Below, in pieces: positions 24,050-34,569 of a DNA stretch of 64,000 nt. Below the pieces are notes generated by a model. That model was not told where the DNA came from and ran no database searches. It worked only from the letters and a program-made list of their open reading frames with translations. The first letter of the stretch is position 1; the number at the start of each line of letters is the position of its first letter. The position numbers and the translations under genes are program-made. The stretch comes from Topomyia yanbarensis (Eukaryota; Arthropoda; Insecta; Diptera; Culicidae). The stretch spans positions 69,501,412 to 69,565,411 of the forward strand of contig NC_080671.1 in the NCBI RefSeq assembly GCF_030247195.1, given 5' to 3'.

Positions 24050-24350
24050 TTTTCACACTAGGGGCAGATCACGCTAGGAATGTATAACAAATTAGAAAAA
24101 ATGCATAAAATTTCCATTTTTGCATCAACTTTGCACTCCCTCGATGAAAAGTTTGTTTAACAAACGTCCTACGCTGATTCACTTTGTTCGACGGTTTGTT
24201 GAATGTAGAACTAGTATTGTTTTGTAGGGTTTTGACGTCTTACACGCAGCGCAAAATACATTGCACTCCACGCAAAATACATTATGAATCTCTATTTTGA
24301 TGGAAATAAATGCATTTAATTTCGCTGATTTTTAAAAATGCATCAAAAGT
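24050..24350. mobile_element. MITE related to GGGGCAGATCAC family
   Basis: It starts CTAGGGGCAGATCACGCTAG and ends near AATTTCGCTGATTTTTAAAAATGCATCA. The inverted sequence appears at 58241-58530, and a 112-bp short form at 41366-41477. The right end here lacks the last CTAG motif. It includes GTTCGACGGTTTGTTGAATG, shared with the 58-kb copy. Confidence 0.65.
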
Positions 24351-24754
24351 ATAGTTACTATATTCATAGTTAGGCGGCCACAAAAGCCGGAAAACTGGTA
24401 GCTCTTATTCCAGGAAGAAAACACTGGCATCTCATGCAAATGTTCAAGCTCTAGCTGAATAGTTTCATTGTTGATTTCGTCAGCAAGAACTTTACATGCA
24501 CGAATCCGATGATATGATGAGGTTTCATACTTGTACGTCTCTTGTGCGTGTCTTGGTGTCACAGAATTTTTTTTTGTTCATTTTCTTTTCTCTACGCTCG
24601 ATAACATAAAGAAAAAGTAAAATAATTGATAACCATAATCACAATACCTTTTCCATACACATTCGAAAAGAACATGTCATATGACGTCATGCTCGATTGG
24701 CTCCGGCATTTTACATGTTCAATTGGCTCCGCACAGTGTCTCCACCTAACTATT

Positions 24755-24922
24755 GGGGTTTTCGATTGATTGACACCGGTGTAGTGGAGTGCACTGAAAC
24801 TGCACCGTTTTTGCACTTTCTAGCAGAAGTGTAGAAAACTGGGTATGTTCCATTGACACTTCTGCTAGAAAGTGCAAAACCAGTGCAATCCACTACACCG
24901 GTGTCAATCAATCGAAAACCTC
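24755..24922. mobile_element. short hairpin element
   Basis: GGGTTTTCGATTGATTGACA opens an arm of about 80 bp, including ACCGGTGTAGTGGA and TTTCTAGCAGAAGTGT. It pairs with the inverse that ends near 24922; the loop is about 20-25 bp. Noncoding, MITE-like. Confidence 0.8.
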
Positions 24923-25324
24923 ATATGAATGTAGTAACTATAATCACACGTGGTCTGCTGTTAATTTTTCACATCACACTAAAAAGATCTTTGAAAACTA
25001 AAACATGTTTTGTAGTATGCAAAAAACCTCAATATATTTTGACTTCCCGCTTTCGGTTTTTTTTAGAATGTGAAAAGAAACATGATAAATAAAACTCCTA
25101 TGTCCCCTTAATCAAAACAGCACTCTGTAAAAAAGATCTGACATGCATATGAATCGGCCGACACCGGCGGTAAAACATGATGATGAGTTATGTTCTATCA
25201 ATGACAATGCGGTACGTTTGGGTGCAACGCCCAACTCATACTTAGCAGAAGGCAAAGGATTCTCCACATTTCCATTCGATCATGTCCATATGAGCCTGCC
25301 TAGTCCTAGTTTTCCGCTCTAAGG

Positions 25325-25578
25325 GTGCTTCAAAAGTGGCGGCGAGAAGTTAAGCTGGCACTGGAACTAGCATTAGAATGCGAGATGCGAGAAACCTGCT
25401 TGCTACAAACCAAATGGGTGATGTCAGAGTGAAAGCCGAGCGGATCTGCACCGACTGCCCGCTTTCACTCTGACATCATCCCTTTACTTTGCTGCAGGCA
25501 GGTTTCTCGCATCTCGCATTCTAATGTCAATACCAGCACCAGCTCAGCTTCTCGCCGCCAATCTGTAAGCGGCCTAAG
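25325..25578. mobile_element. palindromic element, about 250 bp
   Basis: GGCGGCGAGAAG ... TTAGAATGCGAGATGCGAGA ... GATGTCAGAGTGAAAGC pairs with its inverse GCTTTCACTCTGACATCAT ... CTTCTCGCCGCC. The arms are about 100-110 bp with a short loop near 25445. Noncoding. Confidence 0.8.
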
Positions 25579-25632
25579 TTTATAACTGATTCGCTTTGGA
25601 ATACCTATCCGTCTTTCAATTTCATTGCTTTT

Positions 25633-25867
25633 GAATTTTATTCGTTAGTTGGACCGACTGGCAGATATCAAAAACTCTCCAAAGGAGACGTTAGTAGTGT
25701 AATTGCAACTATTCACATCTCTAAATATTGTCAGATTGATTGTCAAAGTAAATTTGACATAAGATTTTGACATTCAGATGCTTTTTAGTTGGACAATGGT
25801 CCAACTAGCGGAGGTCCAACTAAAAAGCGGTCCAGTTAAAAAATATCAAACCAGCGAATCACGACTG
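25633..25867. mobile_element. MITE, CAGTCGTGATTCG family, copy 4, 5'-truncated
   Basis: It begins inside the family consensus at TTATTCGTTAGTTGGACCGA and ends with the standard AATCACGACTG followed by TA. The left inverted end is missing. Confidence 0.85.
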
Positions 25868-26299
25868 TATTATTATTTTATTTACGTGACTTCCCGGATA
25901 GAATTTTACAATAGCATTTATCCTACAAACAATCATAAAACAATAATCATTATAGTTATTATTGTTTCAACATTGTTTGATGCCAAGTTCTTACAGTAGA
26001 TTTACAATAAAATTTTATGTAACAATAAATTTCACTGTTCAGCAAAAAACTGATATAGTGCATTCACATTAAATTTTACTGTTTTCGAGAAAAAAATGCA
26101 TAGAGAAAAATTGATTTTTTAATGTTAAGATACATAACCACCCCCCTTTTTCACTGTAAAAGTCTATTTTGCATTGAAATTTACTGTAAAAACGTTAAAG
26201 TTTATTGTTTTTGTATTGTAGCATAACACTTAAACTTACTGTAAATTATTGTAAAATTACTGTACTGTCACAGTGAAAATCATGGTTTCGTTACTGTAC

Positions 26300-27890
26300 A
26301 TATCTCGCGTGTTTTTTGAAAAGGGCCAATAAGCATGCTGTCAAAATTCACTTTGAGGGGAAATTCCGGACAAACCATTAGCCGCAGACTATTCAGCTTT
26401 TTGTTAATGGCTGCGTTCTCAAATGCGCACTCCACTTTGACAAGTGGTCCGTCCAATTTTAATTTGGACAAACCATCAGTCGTGTCAATTTTGACAACCC
26501 GTTCCGTCAGTCTCAATTTTCACAACACGGTAGGCGTTGATTTTTGTTCTCGTCTGAAACGTTAAACGTCAAAATTTGTGATCATAACAAGCCTGATTGA
26601 AGAGCACGGGTATAATTTCAGTGGAGAAGTAGTTTATTATCGAGATCATCTTTAGACGAATCATTGTCAAGGGAAGTCAGGCCTGGCTAAGGCGGAAATC
26701 TCCGAACTGATCAGAGCACTGGTTGCGAAAGTATACGATGTGCTTTTGGTCTAAAAATGTGACGAGCTGGAGGCGCCAATCAAGGAGCTGCTGGCTCGGA
26801 CAATAAATCTGGAAAATCGGCATGGTTCCATTATAGCGGCTCTCAATATCATCAAACGTAAGCTCATTTTGATCTGACCTGAACTACAAGACTGAAATTT
26901 TGAATTTTTTAAAGATCTTTTCTCATTATTTTTCTCCCTCCAGAATGACCAGCGATCGATGTGTCAATCGGCATCTATCAAAAACTACTAATACGAATAC
27001 TAATTAGAACCAGAATTTAGGGATTCGAGCCTTTGCTCTTACCTAAATTCATCACGTACGATATGACCAGTAATAAATCAATGAAACTCGGTGTAAATTC
27101 GGAAAGGTACGCATTCTTCTAACAATGTAATATCTTAGCAAAATTTGTTTAAATATGCGCGTTTTTTGAACAACATTTGTAGTAAAATTTACCATCTAAC
27201 ATAACGAAAAATGCGATAAAAAATAACCTCTTGGCATAATGGTAAATGACAGCTGCAACGTTAACAAACGAAATCGGTAGCAATTCAGCTGGCTCATTAG
27301 TTTCGCCTAAATCTAATATCGCTGATGATTGGTTTTCCACAATCTGCCATTTTTATGATAAGACCCATTGATCACCGTGTTACGCGCTGCTAATTGTCCA
27401 ATTTTTGTAATCCGATTTCGCAAACATAGTTTTGGAAAGTAGTTGCTCTGAAGATTTTTTTTGAATTGAATGTTGCTGTTCAATTGGCTGAATCCCGTCG
27501 ATTGTGGCGACCTGAACCGAAATCGTATTTTTAACGGAAAAACAACCGAAATTTTATTTTGATGTTTAACGTTTGAGACGAAAACAAAAATCAACGCCTA
27601 CCGTGTTGTGAAAATTGAGACTGATGGAAGAGCTTGTCAAAATTGACACGACTGGTGATTTGTCAAATTTGACATTGGACGGACGACTTGTCAAAGTGGA
27701 GTGCGCATTTGGGAACGCAGCCACTAACAAAAAGCTGAATAAATCTTAGCAGTAGACGAAAGAGAAAACTTTTTTCTTCCATAAAATGCTAACATCAGTT
27801 CTCGGAGAGTTGCGGTTTGGCCGCAATTTTCGCTCAAAGTGAATTTTGACAGCATGCTTATTGGCCGTTTACAAAAAACACGCGTGATAT
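26300..27890. mobile_element. 1.6-kb inverted-repeat element with a captured gene fragment
   Basis: ATATCTCGCGTGTTTTTTG at the left matches, inverted, the right end CAAAAAACACGCGTGATAT. The arms of about 280-345 bp share GGCCAATAAGCATGCTGTCA and AACGCCTACCGTGTTGTGAA-type sequence. The interior (26590-27540) is unrelated unique-looking DNA and includes an exon-intron-exon-like segment. No transposase is seen; the target duplication is not readable. Confidence 0.75.
26665..26990 (+). pseudogene. captured gene fragment: coiled-coil-like exon plus 86-nt intron
   Basis: The frame reads KSGLAKAEISELIRALVAKV, one stop, then KCDELEAPIKELLARTINLE and NRHGSIIAALNIIK up to a GTAAGC donor at 26858. A TTCTCCCTCCAG acceptor ends at 26943, leaving an 86-nt intron, the usual mosquito size. 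Leu/Ile spacing suggests a coiled coil. The next exon reaches a stop at once. The parent gene is not recognised; ORF1 proteins of CR1/L1-like elements have similar coiled coils. Confidence 0.45.
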
Positions 27891-28146
27891 TTTCTATTCG
27901 GGTTAAATGTTCTTCATTCGTTACGTAAAATCGTTGACGATAAATCATTAATGAGAAATGTTCACACCTGTATAATTCAATGCCTTGCGGTATCCACTGA
28001 GCATCGGCTCACATCTCAAGCACGTGTCCGGCCTCTATTTTATCGACACATGAAATGTGATTTGTTTTGGTATTACATCAGAACAATCAAAGTAGAATGA
28101 AACGTTTTAAAATATTCTACTGTTTTAAAATCTAGAAATAGACATA

Positions 28147-29057
28147 ATGGCCAATAAACCTGTACCAAAGGAGGTAAACAAGAACTCATCACCACCAATT
28201 CCAAATGCAGTTGTTGACCGAGAAGACGACAAGGAGGAGAACAAATGGGGCTACGACTTGTATCCTGAACGCCGAGGGGAAAAGTATAAACCAAGTTGGG
28301 GCCGGGTACTGCTAGGTATCGAAGGTACCGAAAGCCTAGACAAGATTAAATGCGAACGAAATGTTTATTCGTGCGTCAAAAACAGCCCAATGGTGAAATT
28401 GATGATGGGTGCGCTGAGAAGCTCCGGTTGGTAAGTTCACTGAAAGTGAAAGGCTCAAGTTGGTATTTCCTAAACAGCAGTTTTTTTTCAGCGCCATCGA
28501 TATCCGACGACATATTGCCTGTGAGGTGTGCGATGTCTCGGTCAGCGGAGGATACGATCCCGTGCTGAATCAGGTGGTTGTTTGCCAGAACATTGCCCGC
28601 AACGAGGGCATTGTGCAGGGAGTGTTGTCCCACGAGATGATCCATATGTTTGACTACTGCAGAAATGATTTGGACTTTAAGAACATAGACCACCTAGCGT
28701 GTACGGAAATACGTGCAGCTAATTTGACCCACTGCTCGTTCCTTAGCGCCTGCACCCAGGGCGATGCATCGCCGTTCAAGATAAAACAAGCGCATCGGGT
28801 AACAGCGTATTGTCTGTTATTTGGTTAAGAGTTTGTAATCATATTTTTATTTGTAGGATTGCGTTAAAACTAAAGCATTGAATTCAGTACTGGCTGTGAG
28901 GAAGGTTTCACCGGAGGAAGCGATTGAAGCCGTGGAGAGAGTGTTTCCCAAATGTTACAATGACCTAGAACCGATCGGACGCCGAATAAGAAGGAACTCC
29001 AAAGATATGTTTAAAGCTTATATGGAAGGGCCAATGTATGGATACGACGTGGACTGA
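28147..29057 (+). CDS. ATP23: mitochondrial inner-membrane protease ATP23, three exons
   Basis: A zinc metalloprotease of the M76 family. In yeast and animals it works in the intermembrane space, where it matures the Atp6 subunit and assists F1Fo-ATP synthase assembly. Exons 28147-28430, 28492-28798 and 28857-29057 join in phase into 263 codons, close to the usual animal length. Exon 2 holds the active site QGVLSHEMIHMFDYCR (HEMIH = HExxH), the upstream segment IACEVCDVSVSGGYDP, and the conserved CTEIRAANLTHCSF. Exon 3 reads DCVKTKALNSVLAVRKVSPE and ends GYDVD. Introns are 61 and 58 nt with GT/AG ends. The first ATG in the frame is used; the N-terminal 50 residues are polar and variable. A decayed LINE starts within about 100 bp of the stop. 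Confidence 0.95.
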
Positions 29058-29680
29058 ATTGGTCATTAGAGATAGATTATGTACGAAAGTTCTTAGTAAA
29101 GTTATTTGATTCTGTAATCTGCTATTTTTAAACGGGCAGGCTCAGATCAGATTCCCAACTGGAAAAGGTATCGTCTTCGGGTTGATTTTTTTTCCTAGTC
29201 GGGTAAAGAAATTTGTGACATGGGGAGTCGATTGGTGCGATACGTAATTTGGCATTGTAGCTTTCGAAACGACAAATTTTAGCGTTATTTTCAGAATCAT
29301 CGGGTTTGGTTTAGAATAAAGTATACCAGACCAACTCTGCCCGGTAGGATCCAACAAAATCTTTGAAAAGAAACTAACGGTCAATGAATTAGATTTGCGC
29401 TTCAAACTCCACTAGTCTGTGTGTTTATTCAGGCACGAAACAACAGGTTTAGCATAAGCCATAGTTATTTAAAATTGGCAAAAGACCACGCTGGTGCAAC
29501 TTCTCAGAAAGAATCTTTGTTGGCATAGGTCATTTGAATTTCTCTTGAGAGCAACGCAAGACAATCGTTCGTCCCTTTGCTTGTGAGGAGGCCAAGTTGT
29601 GTAACTGACAGGAAGCCATTCGCTTCGATCCAATTGTCATGGCGAGATGGGATCATTTTCTAGAACAACTTTCGGATACG

Positions 29681-31503
29681 ATTTATTTATTTATTAACAG
29701 ATTAAGGCCGAAGTGGCCGTATACAAAAGATTCCTCCATTCCACTCGGTCCATGGCCGCGCGTCGCCAGCCACGCAGTCTGCGAAGGGTCCGCAAATCGT
29801 CTTCCACCTGGTCGATCCATCGTGCTCGCTGCGCGCCACGTCTTCTTGTACCGGTCGGATTGCAATTGAGAACCGTTTTCACCGGGCTATTGTCCGACAT
29901 TCTGGCTACGTGCCCGGCCCACCGTAGTCGTCCGATTTTCGCGGTATGACAGATGGGTGGCTCCCCCAACAGCTGATGCAACTCATGGTTCATTCGCCGT
30001 CTCCATGTGCCGTCTTCCATCTGCACTCCACCGTAGATGGTACGCAGCACTTTCCGTTCGAAGACACCAAGTGCGCGTTGGTCCTCCACGAGCATGGTCC
30101 AGGTCTCGTGCCCGTAGAGAACTACCGGTCTAATCAGCGTCTTGTAGATGGTCAACTTCGTACGACGGCGAACTCTGTTCGACCGAAGTGTCTTGCGGAG
30201 GCCAAAGTAGGCACGATTTCCTGCCACGATGCGTCTACGAATCTCTCTGCTGGTATCATTGTCGGCGGTCACCAGTGAGCCCAAGTACACGAACTCTTCA
30301 ACCACCTCGATTTCGTCGCCACCGATGCAAACTCGAGGCGGGCGGTTCTCATTCTCTTCTCGTGAACCTCTTCCTATCATGTACTTTGTCTTCGACGTGT
30401 TGATGGCAAGTCCGACGCGCTTGGCTTCTCTTTTCAGTCTGATGTAGGCTTCCTCCATCTTCTCAAAGTTTCGTGCAATAATATCAACGTCATCGGCGAA
30501 GCCAAGTAGCTGAACGGACTTTGTGAAAATCGTACCACTCGTGTCGATTCCTGCTCTTCTTATTACACCTTCCAGCGCGATGTTGAATAACAGACACGAG
30601 AGACCATCACCTTGCCGTAACCCTCTGCGTGATTCGAAGGGACTCGAGAGCGTCCCTGAGACACGTACTACGCATATCACCCGATCCATCGTCGCCTTCA
30701 CTAATCGCGTCAGTTTGTCCGGGAATCCGTACTCGTGCATAATCTGCCATAGCTGATCTCGATCGATAGTGTCGTATGCGGCTTTGAAGTCGATGAACAA
30801 ATGATGTGTGGGCACATTGTACTCGCGGCATTTCTGCAGTACTTGACGAAGAGCGAACACCTGGTCCGTGGTAGATCGTTCGCTCATGAAACCCGCCTGG
30901 TACTGCCCCACGAACTCTCTTGCAATTGGTGATAGTCGACGGCATAGTATTTGGGAGAGTACCTTGTAGGCGGCGTTCAGCAGGGTGATTGCTCGGTAAT
31001 TACAGCAATCCAGCTTGTCGCCCTTTTTGTAGATAGGGCACACGACACCTTCCATCCACTCCTCCGGTAAAATCTCCTCCTCCCAAATCTTGGTAATCAC
31101 CCAGTGCAGCGCTTTAGCCAGTGGCTCGCCACCGTGTTTTAGTAGCTCGCTTGGTATTTGGTCAACCCCAGCGGCTTTATTATTTTTGAGCCGGCTAATC
31201 TCCTCCTGGATTTCTTGGAGATCCGGAGCCGGTAGTGTAATGTCTTCCGCGCGTGCTCCCAGGTGCGTTACCGTGCCATCCTCGTCGTCTGCTGCATCGC
31301 CGTTCAGGTGTTCTTCGTAGTGCTGCCGCCACCTCTGGATCACCTCACACTGGTCCGTGAGAAGATTCCCGTTTGTATCTCTGCACATGTCGGCCTGTGG
31401 TACGTGGCCCCTGCGCGAGCGGTTCAACTTCTCGTAGAATTTCCGTGTGTCTTTAGCGCGGTACAGCTGCTCCATCGCTTCGCGATCTCGGTCTTCCTGC
31501 TGG
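29681..31503 (-). mobile_element. 5'-truncated RTE-clade LINE (JAM1-like) with 8-bp target duplication
   Basis: CGGATACG stands on both sides (29673-29680 and 31504-31511), and the host LINE reads through once this insert is removed. The 3' end is a short AAAT repeat (plus-strand ATTTATTTATTTATTAAC), typical of RTE elements. The element is truncated at its 5' end: the apurinic-like endonuclease is missing and only the linker and reverse transcriptase remain. Confidence 0.9.
29694..31503 (-). CDS. RTE reverse transcriptase ORF, intact from linker to C-terminus
   Basis: About 600 uninterrupted codons run from the insertion point to the stop at 29694. Order of motifs: linker RDREAMEQLYRAKDTRKFYE; palm entry LKNNKAAGVDQIPSELLK; FIDFKAAYDTID with the first catalytic Asp; LRQGDGLSCLLFN; FADDVDIIA with the YxDD-type pair; thumb YLGSLVTADNDTSREIRRRI; and the C-terminal RLRWAGHVARM block. 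A Met-initiated frame runs on to 31712, but residues before the linker come from the host LINE, so the apparent 672-residue protein is a chance fusion. The long frame implies recent insertion. It lacks an endonuclease and cannot be a complete element. Confidence 0.9.
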
Positions 31504-31720
31504 CGGATACGAAACAGTATCGTAATCGGTCGATACGAGTTGTGGTCGGAGGCTAGTTTTCCTGGTTTTTGGATGGCGATCATCTTCCCTCCCGTCATGA
31601 GGGACAATGTTACCCTCAAGAAACTTATTAAATAAATTAAACAAGCCGCTCTTGAAAATTCTTCAACAAGTTGAATTGGATAATATCTGGGCCTGGGGCT
31701 TTTTTGGTACATGACAAGAG

Positions 31721-34560
31721 AGCAAGTAAGAATGTGGGTGAATGGATAAAAGTGTGTCTAGTTATGTCAGGTATGCAAACTAGGCTCGATGGAACTATCC
31801 AAGTCAGTCTAGGATATCACATAAATTTGGGGCCCTATTCTCACAGTCACGTCACTTAGTGACTAGAAGGAAGTTTTCTTCTAGAGAATATTGCGCATTT
31901 CCCACCAACCTGGACTCCGCACTTTCAAAGTGCGAGTTATCAAACTGCTACAGAAAACTGCGAGCTGTCAAAACACATGTATTTCAAGTGATAGAGATGG
32001 TACTTTCATAAACAGACTAGTTGAACTAACCAGTCTATGAGAAGAATTTAATAGAAGAGTAATAAGTGCGCAGTGCGGTTAGAATCCAGTTTTTAGTGCC
32101 ACAAACAATAGGATGTTGCTTCATGCTGTTCTCAACTTCAATTCGGTAGGTTTCACGCCGTGTTATAGCTTGGTAAGGCTAAACTGGTGTCAAAGGGGGT
32201 CACTTAAGGTTGTCAAACGTATTCTTGATGGTCACATCATTAGCGTTTCTGCATTAGAATCGGCAGACAGCGTTACTGCTTATAAACGAAAGTCCGACCC
32301 ATGTAAATAGGGAATCCCATAGAACGTGGGACTGACCTGCGATTGTGGGCAGCTTAGTTGATTATAGGTTTAGGGAATATTTATAAAATAATATATAATG
32401 TCTTTCCCTTCAGATAGTTGATATTCGACCTCTTTGAGCGTCTCATATACAAGCTCCGACGGAAATTGAGCATTCGATGAAAGAGATCTCTTCTATGAGA
32501 CGGCGTCGAAATGCCGGAAAAGATGAGCAGCGGTAAGCGAGTTTTAGAAGAGGGAATGAGACACTTACTACCATTGAAATGAAGTCTGTAAGTAGGAACC
32601 GTAAGAGATGGTGCTGGGCCGGTGGCCTTCGACTGGCATGGTCCATTCTCATTGATACGGAAGTCTTCATGACTGGTTGGTAGACATGTGCTCCTACTTG
32701 CAAGTTGATAGATCAATTCGCTTGGGTGGGGGACATGTAGATCCAGCTAGTTGTAGACTCTTTTGACCTTAGGTATGAGGCTAGTTCAGGAAAGGAGTGC
32801 AGGACTGGCACTTAAGAGATAGTTAATTGTTCAGGACTTGTCCTTATGATTATTTAAGTCGACCAAGCACACCGGCTCTCAGAAATCATAAGCAGAACTT
32901 TCGGGTTGGTGTAGTCTCTTCGAGTCGAACCAGGCGGACATTCGGTTCGAGCAAACTTTATGGGGAATAGTGGATAAATATTGCTTATGTCCCTTATGGA
33001 CAGAGATTCTTTTTGTGAAACCCTAAAATACCTTCACTCCAGTTACCCAGCATGATAATAGAAATTAAATTGAGGATTTGCCAGGTCTATAATATAATGA
33101 ACACGTATATTTACCAGAACAGGCATAATCGAATTCTATTTTAAAATAGAGATGAAACAGCGCAGGTGCAGGAAAAAGTATTCGCGAGTAAGGATTAATA
33201 CTGCTAGTATGTTTAGCGAATCAATTCACAATCGATTGGTCCGCTTCAGACCTAGGAGACAAAAGGAGATTAGGAAGTGACAGAAGCGGATGCAATACAA
33301 AATTTGCCAGTATGACATAGACCCCAAGGCGATGGTAGGTTGATTTTCCATAGAATTAGACAGACTAGATGACAACGACGTTAGACGCTTATGCCAAATA
33401 GTAGGTATGTATGAATGTAAGCCCGTATGTATGACTGTATGTATGGATGTGTGTAGGAGCAGTGTATCCCTGAGCTTGGAATGGAAAGACAGCTGAGCCG
33501 CCAATACGCTCATAAGAAGTCGGGTGCGCGGTCATAGGTGTGATCATAAAACACTGCACACACTGTTAAGTGTAACGGTGAGACGGTAGGTATACAGTTA
33601 TTGCACATAGGTTGCAGAAATAGGTTGTTGATACAGCCCGATTGCACACTGATAAATAACAATAACAATGATAAGAGAGCTAGCAAGAATTCCATTATCG
33701 AACACGGTTTTTCACTCGCGTTATCGTGAGGGGCCTTGGCGCGGTAGATCTTCTGTGCCGGGGCGGAATCCGTACCAGAGCTTAAAAAAGTTGACATCGC
33801 TGCATGAACTTGAAAGAAAACAAAATTTAATTCATGCCCGCAGCGATGAATGAAATTTTTGGTTCGTTTCCATCGTCATTCGTTCTCCCGACGCAGCGCT
33901 TTCAGGTACGGACATGTTCGGTTTCAGAAGCAAATTGAATTATATTTCTACGCTAGCTCTGAAAGGGATTATTGATCAAAAGTGCACCAAATATAGATTA
34001 CGCAGTTCACTTATGCTCGAAAATGTAGAAAATACTAACTTCTGCCTTCAAACTATCGACATAATAACAAATGAATGCTTTGGTTGGTGAATGAATTTAT
34101 ATTTCCTCTGCACTCAAGCATTCGATTCTGCATGAAATTTCAGTCAGTTGGAAAGTGAATGAATGAGGGATGCGTTGAATCTGAATGTCGGTTTCGGTAA
34201 ATGCAAGCAGAAATAGGTAACTGATTTTGAAATTTCATAACACTGATCCGTACAATCCATCTTGGTAAAATCGAATATCCAACGGTTTGAATATTCCGAG
34301 CTCTCGTTGGTACTGTTTCAGTTTCGTAAGCACCGAGCCAAGCCCCAACGAGTGCTCATCGATGTTTCTCTTGTTAATCCGTCAACGAATCAGGTCCAGT
34401 ACCTACGATTCTCGACTTTTATCAAGCCCTTCATTCGCTTTCCAACGTCGCGTTCTAGCGATATTTGATGTTTTATTTTGCAATTGAAGAAATAGGGAAC
34501 CAGGCGTAAGTATTGGGATATCAGACTTGTTCTTTCATTGAGTAAAAGACCGAAAATTTT
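31721..34560. other. unassigned DNA, likely decayed repeats
   Basis: A small hairpin, CTAGAAGGAAGTTTTCTTCTAG-like, lies at 31862. TATGTATG-rich simple sequence occurs at 33400-33455. Minus-strand frames at 32381-32716 and plus-strand frames near 34262-34487 have no recognisable domains. No gene is supported. Confidence 0.4.
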
Positions 34561-34569
34561 TGAAACTAC

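Larger units (their letters stand above)
29100..31720 (-). pseudogene. degenerate I/Jockey-type LINE reverse transcriptase, split by an RTE element
   Basis: Upstream of the RTE insertion, minus-strand frames at 31712-31512 read NLFNKFLEGNIVPHD and then IAIQKPGKLASDHNSYRPIT. Downstream, 29680-29480 continues RKLF, then DNWIEANGFLSVTQLGLLTS and KGTNDCLALLSREIQMTYA, and after a frameshift EKLHQRGLLPILNNY. These are consecutive blocks of a reverse transcriptase from the I/Jockey group. Stops and shifts show it is dead. Sequence from 29100 to 29400 is probably the rest of it, but I cannot align that part. Confidence 0.75.
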
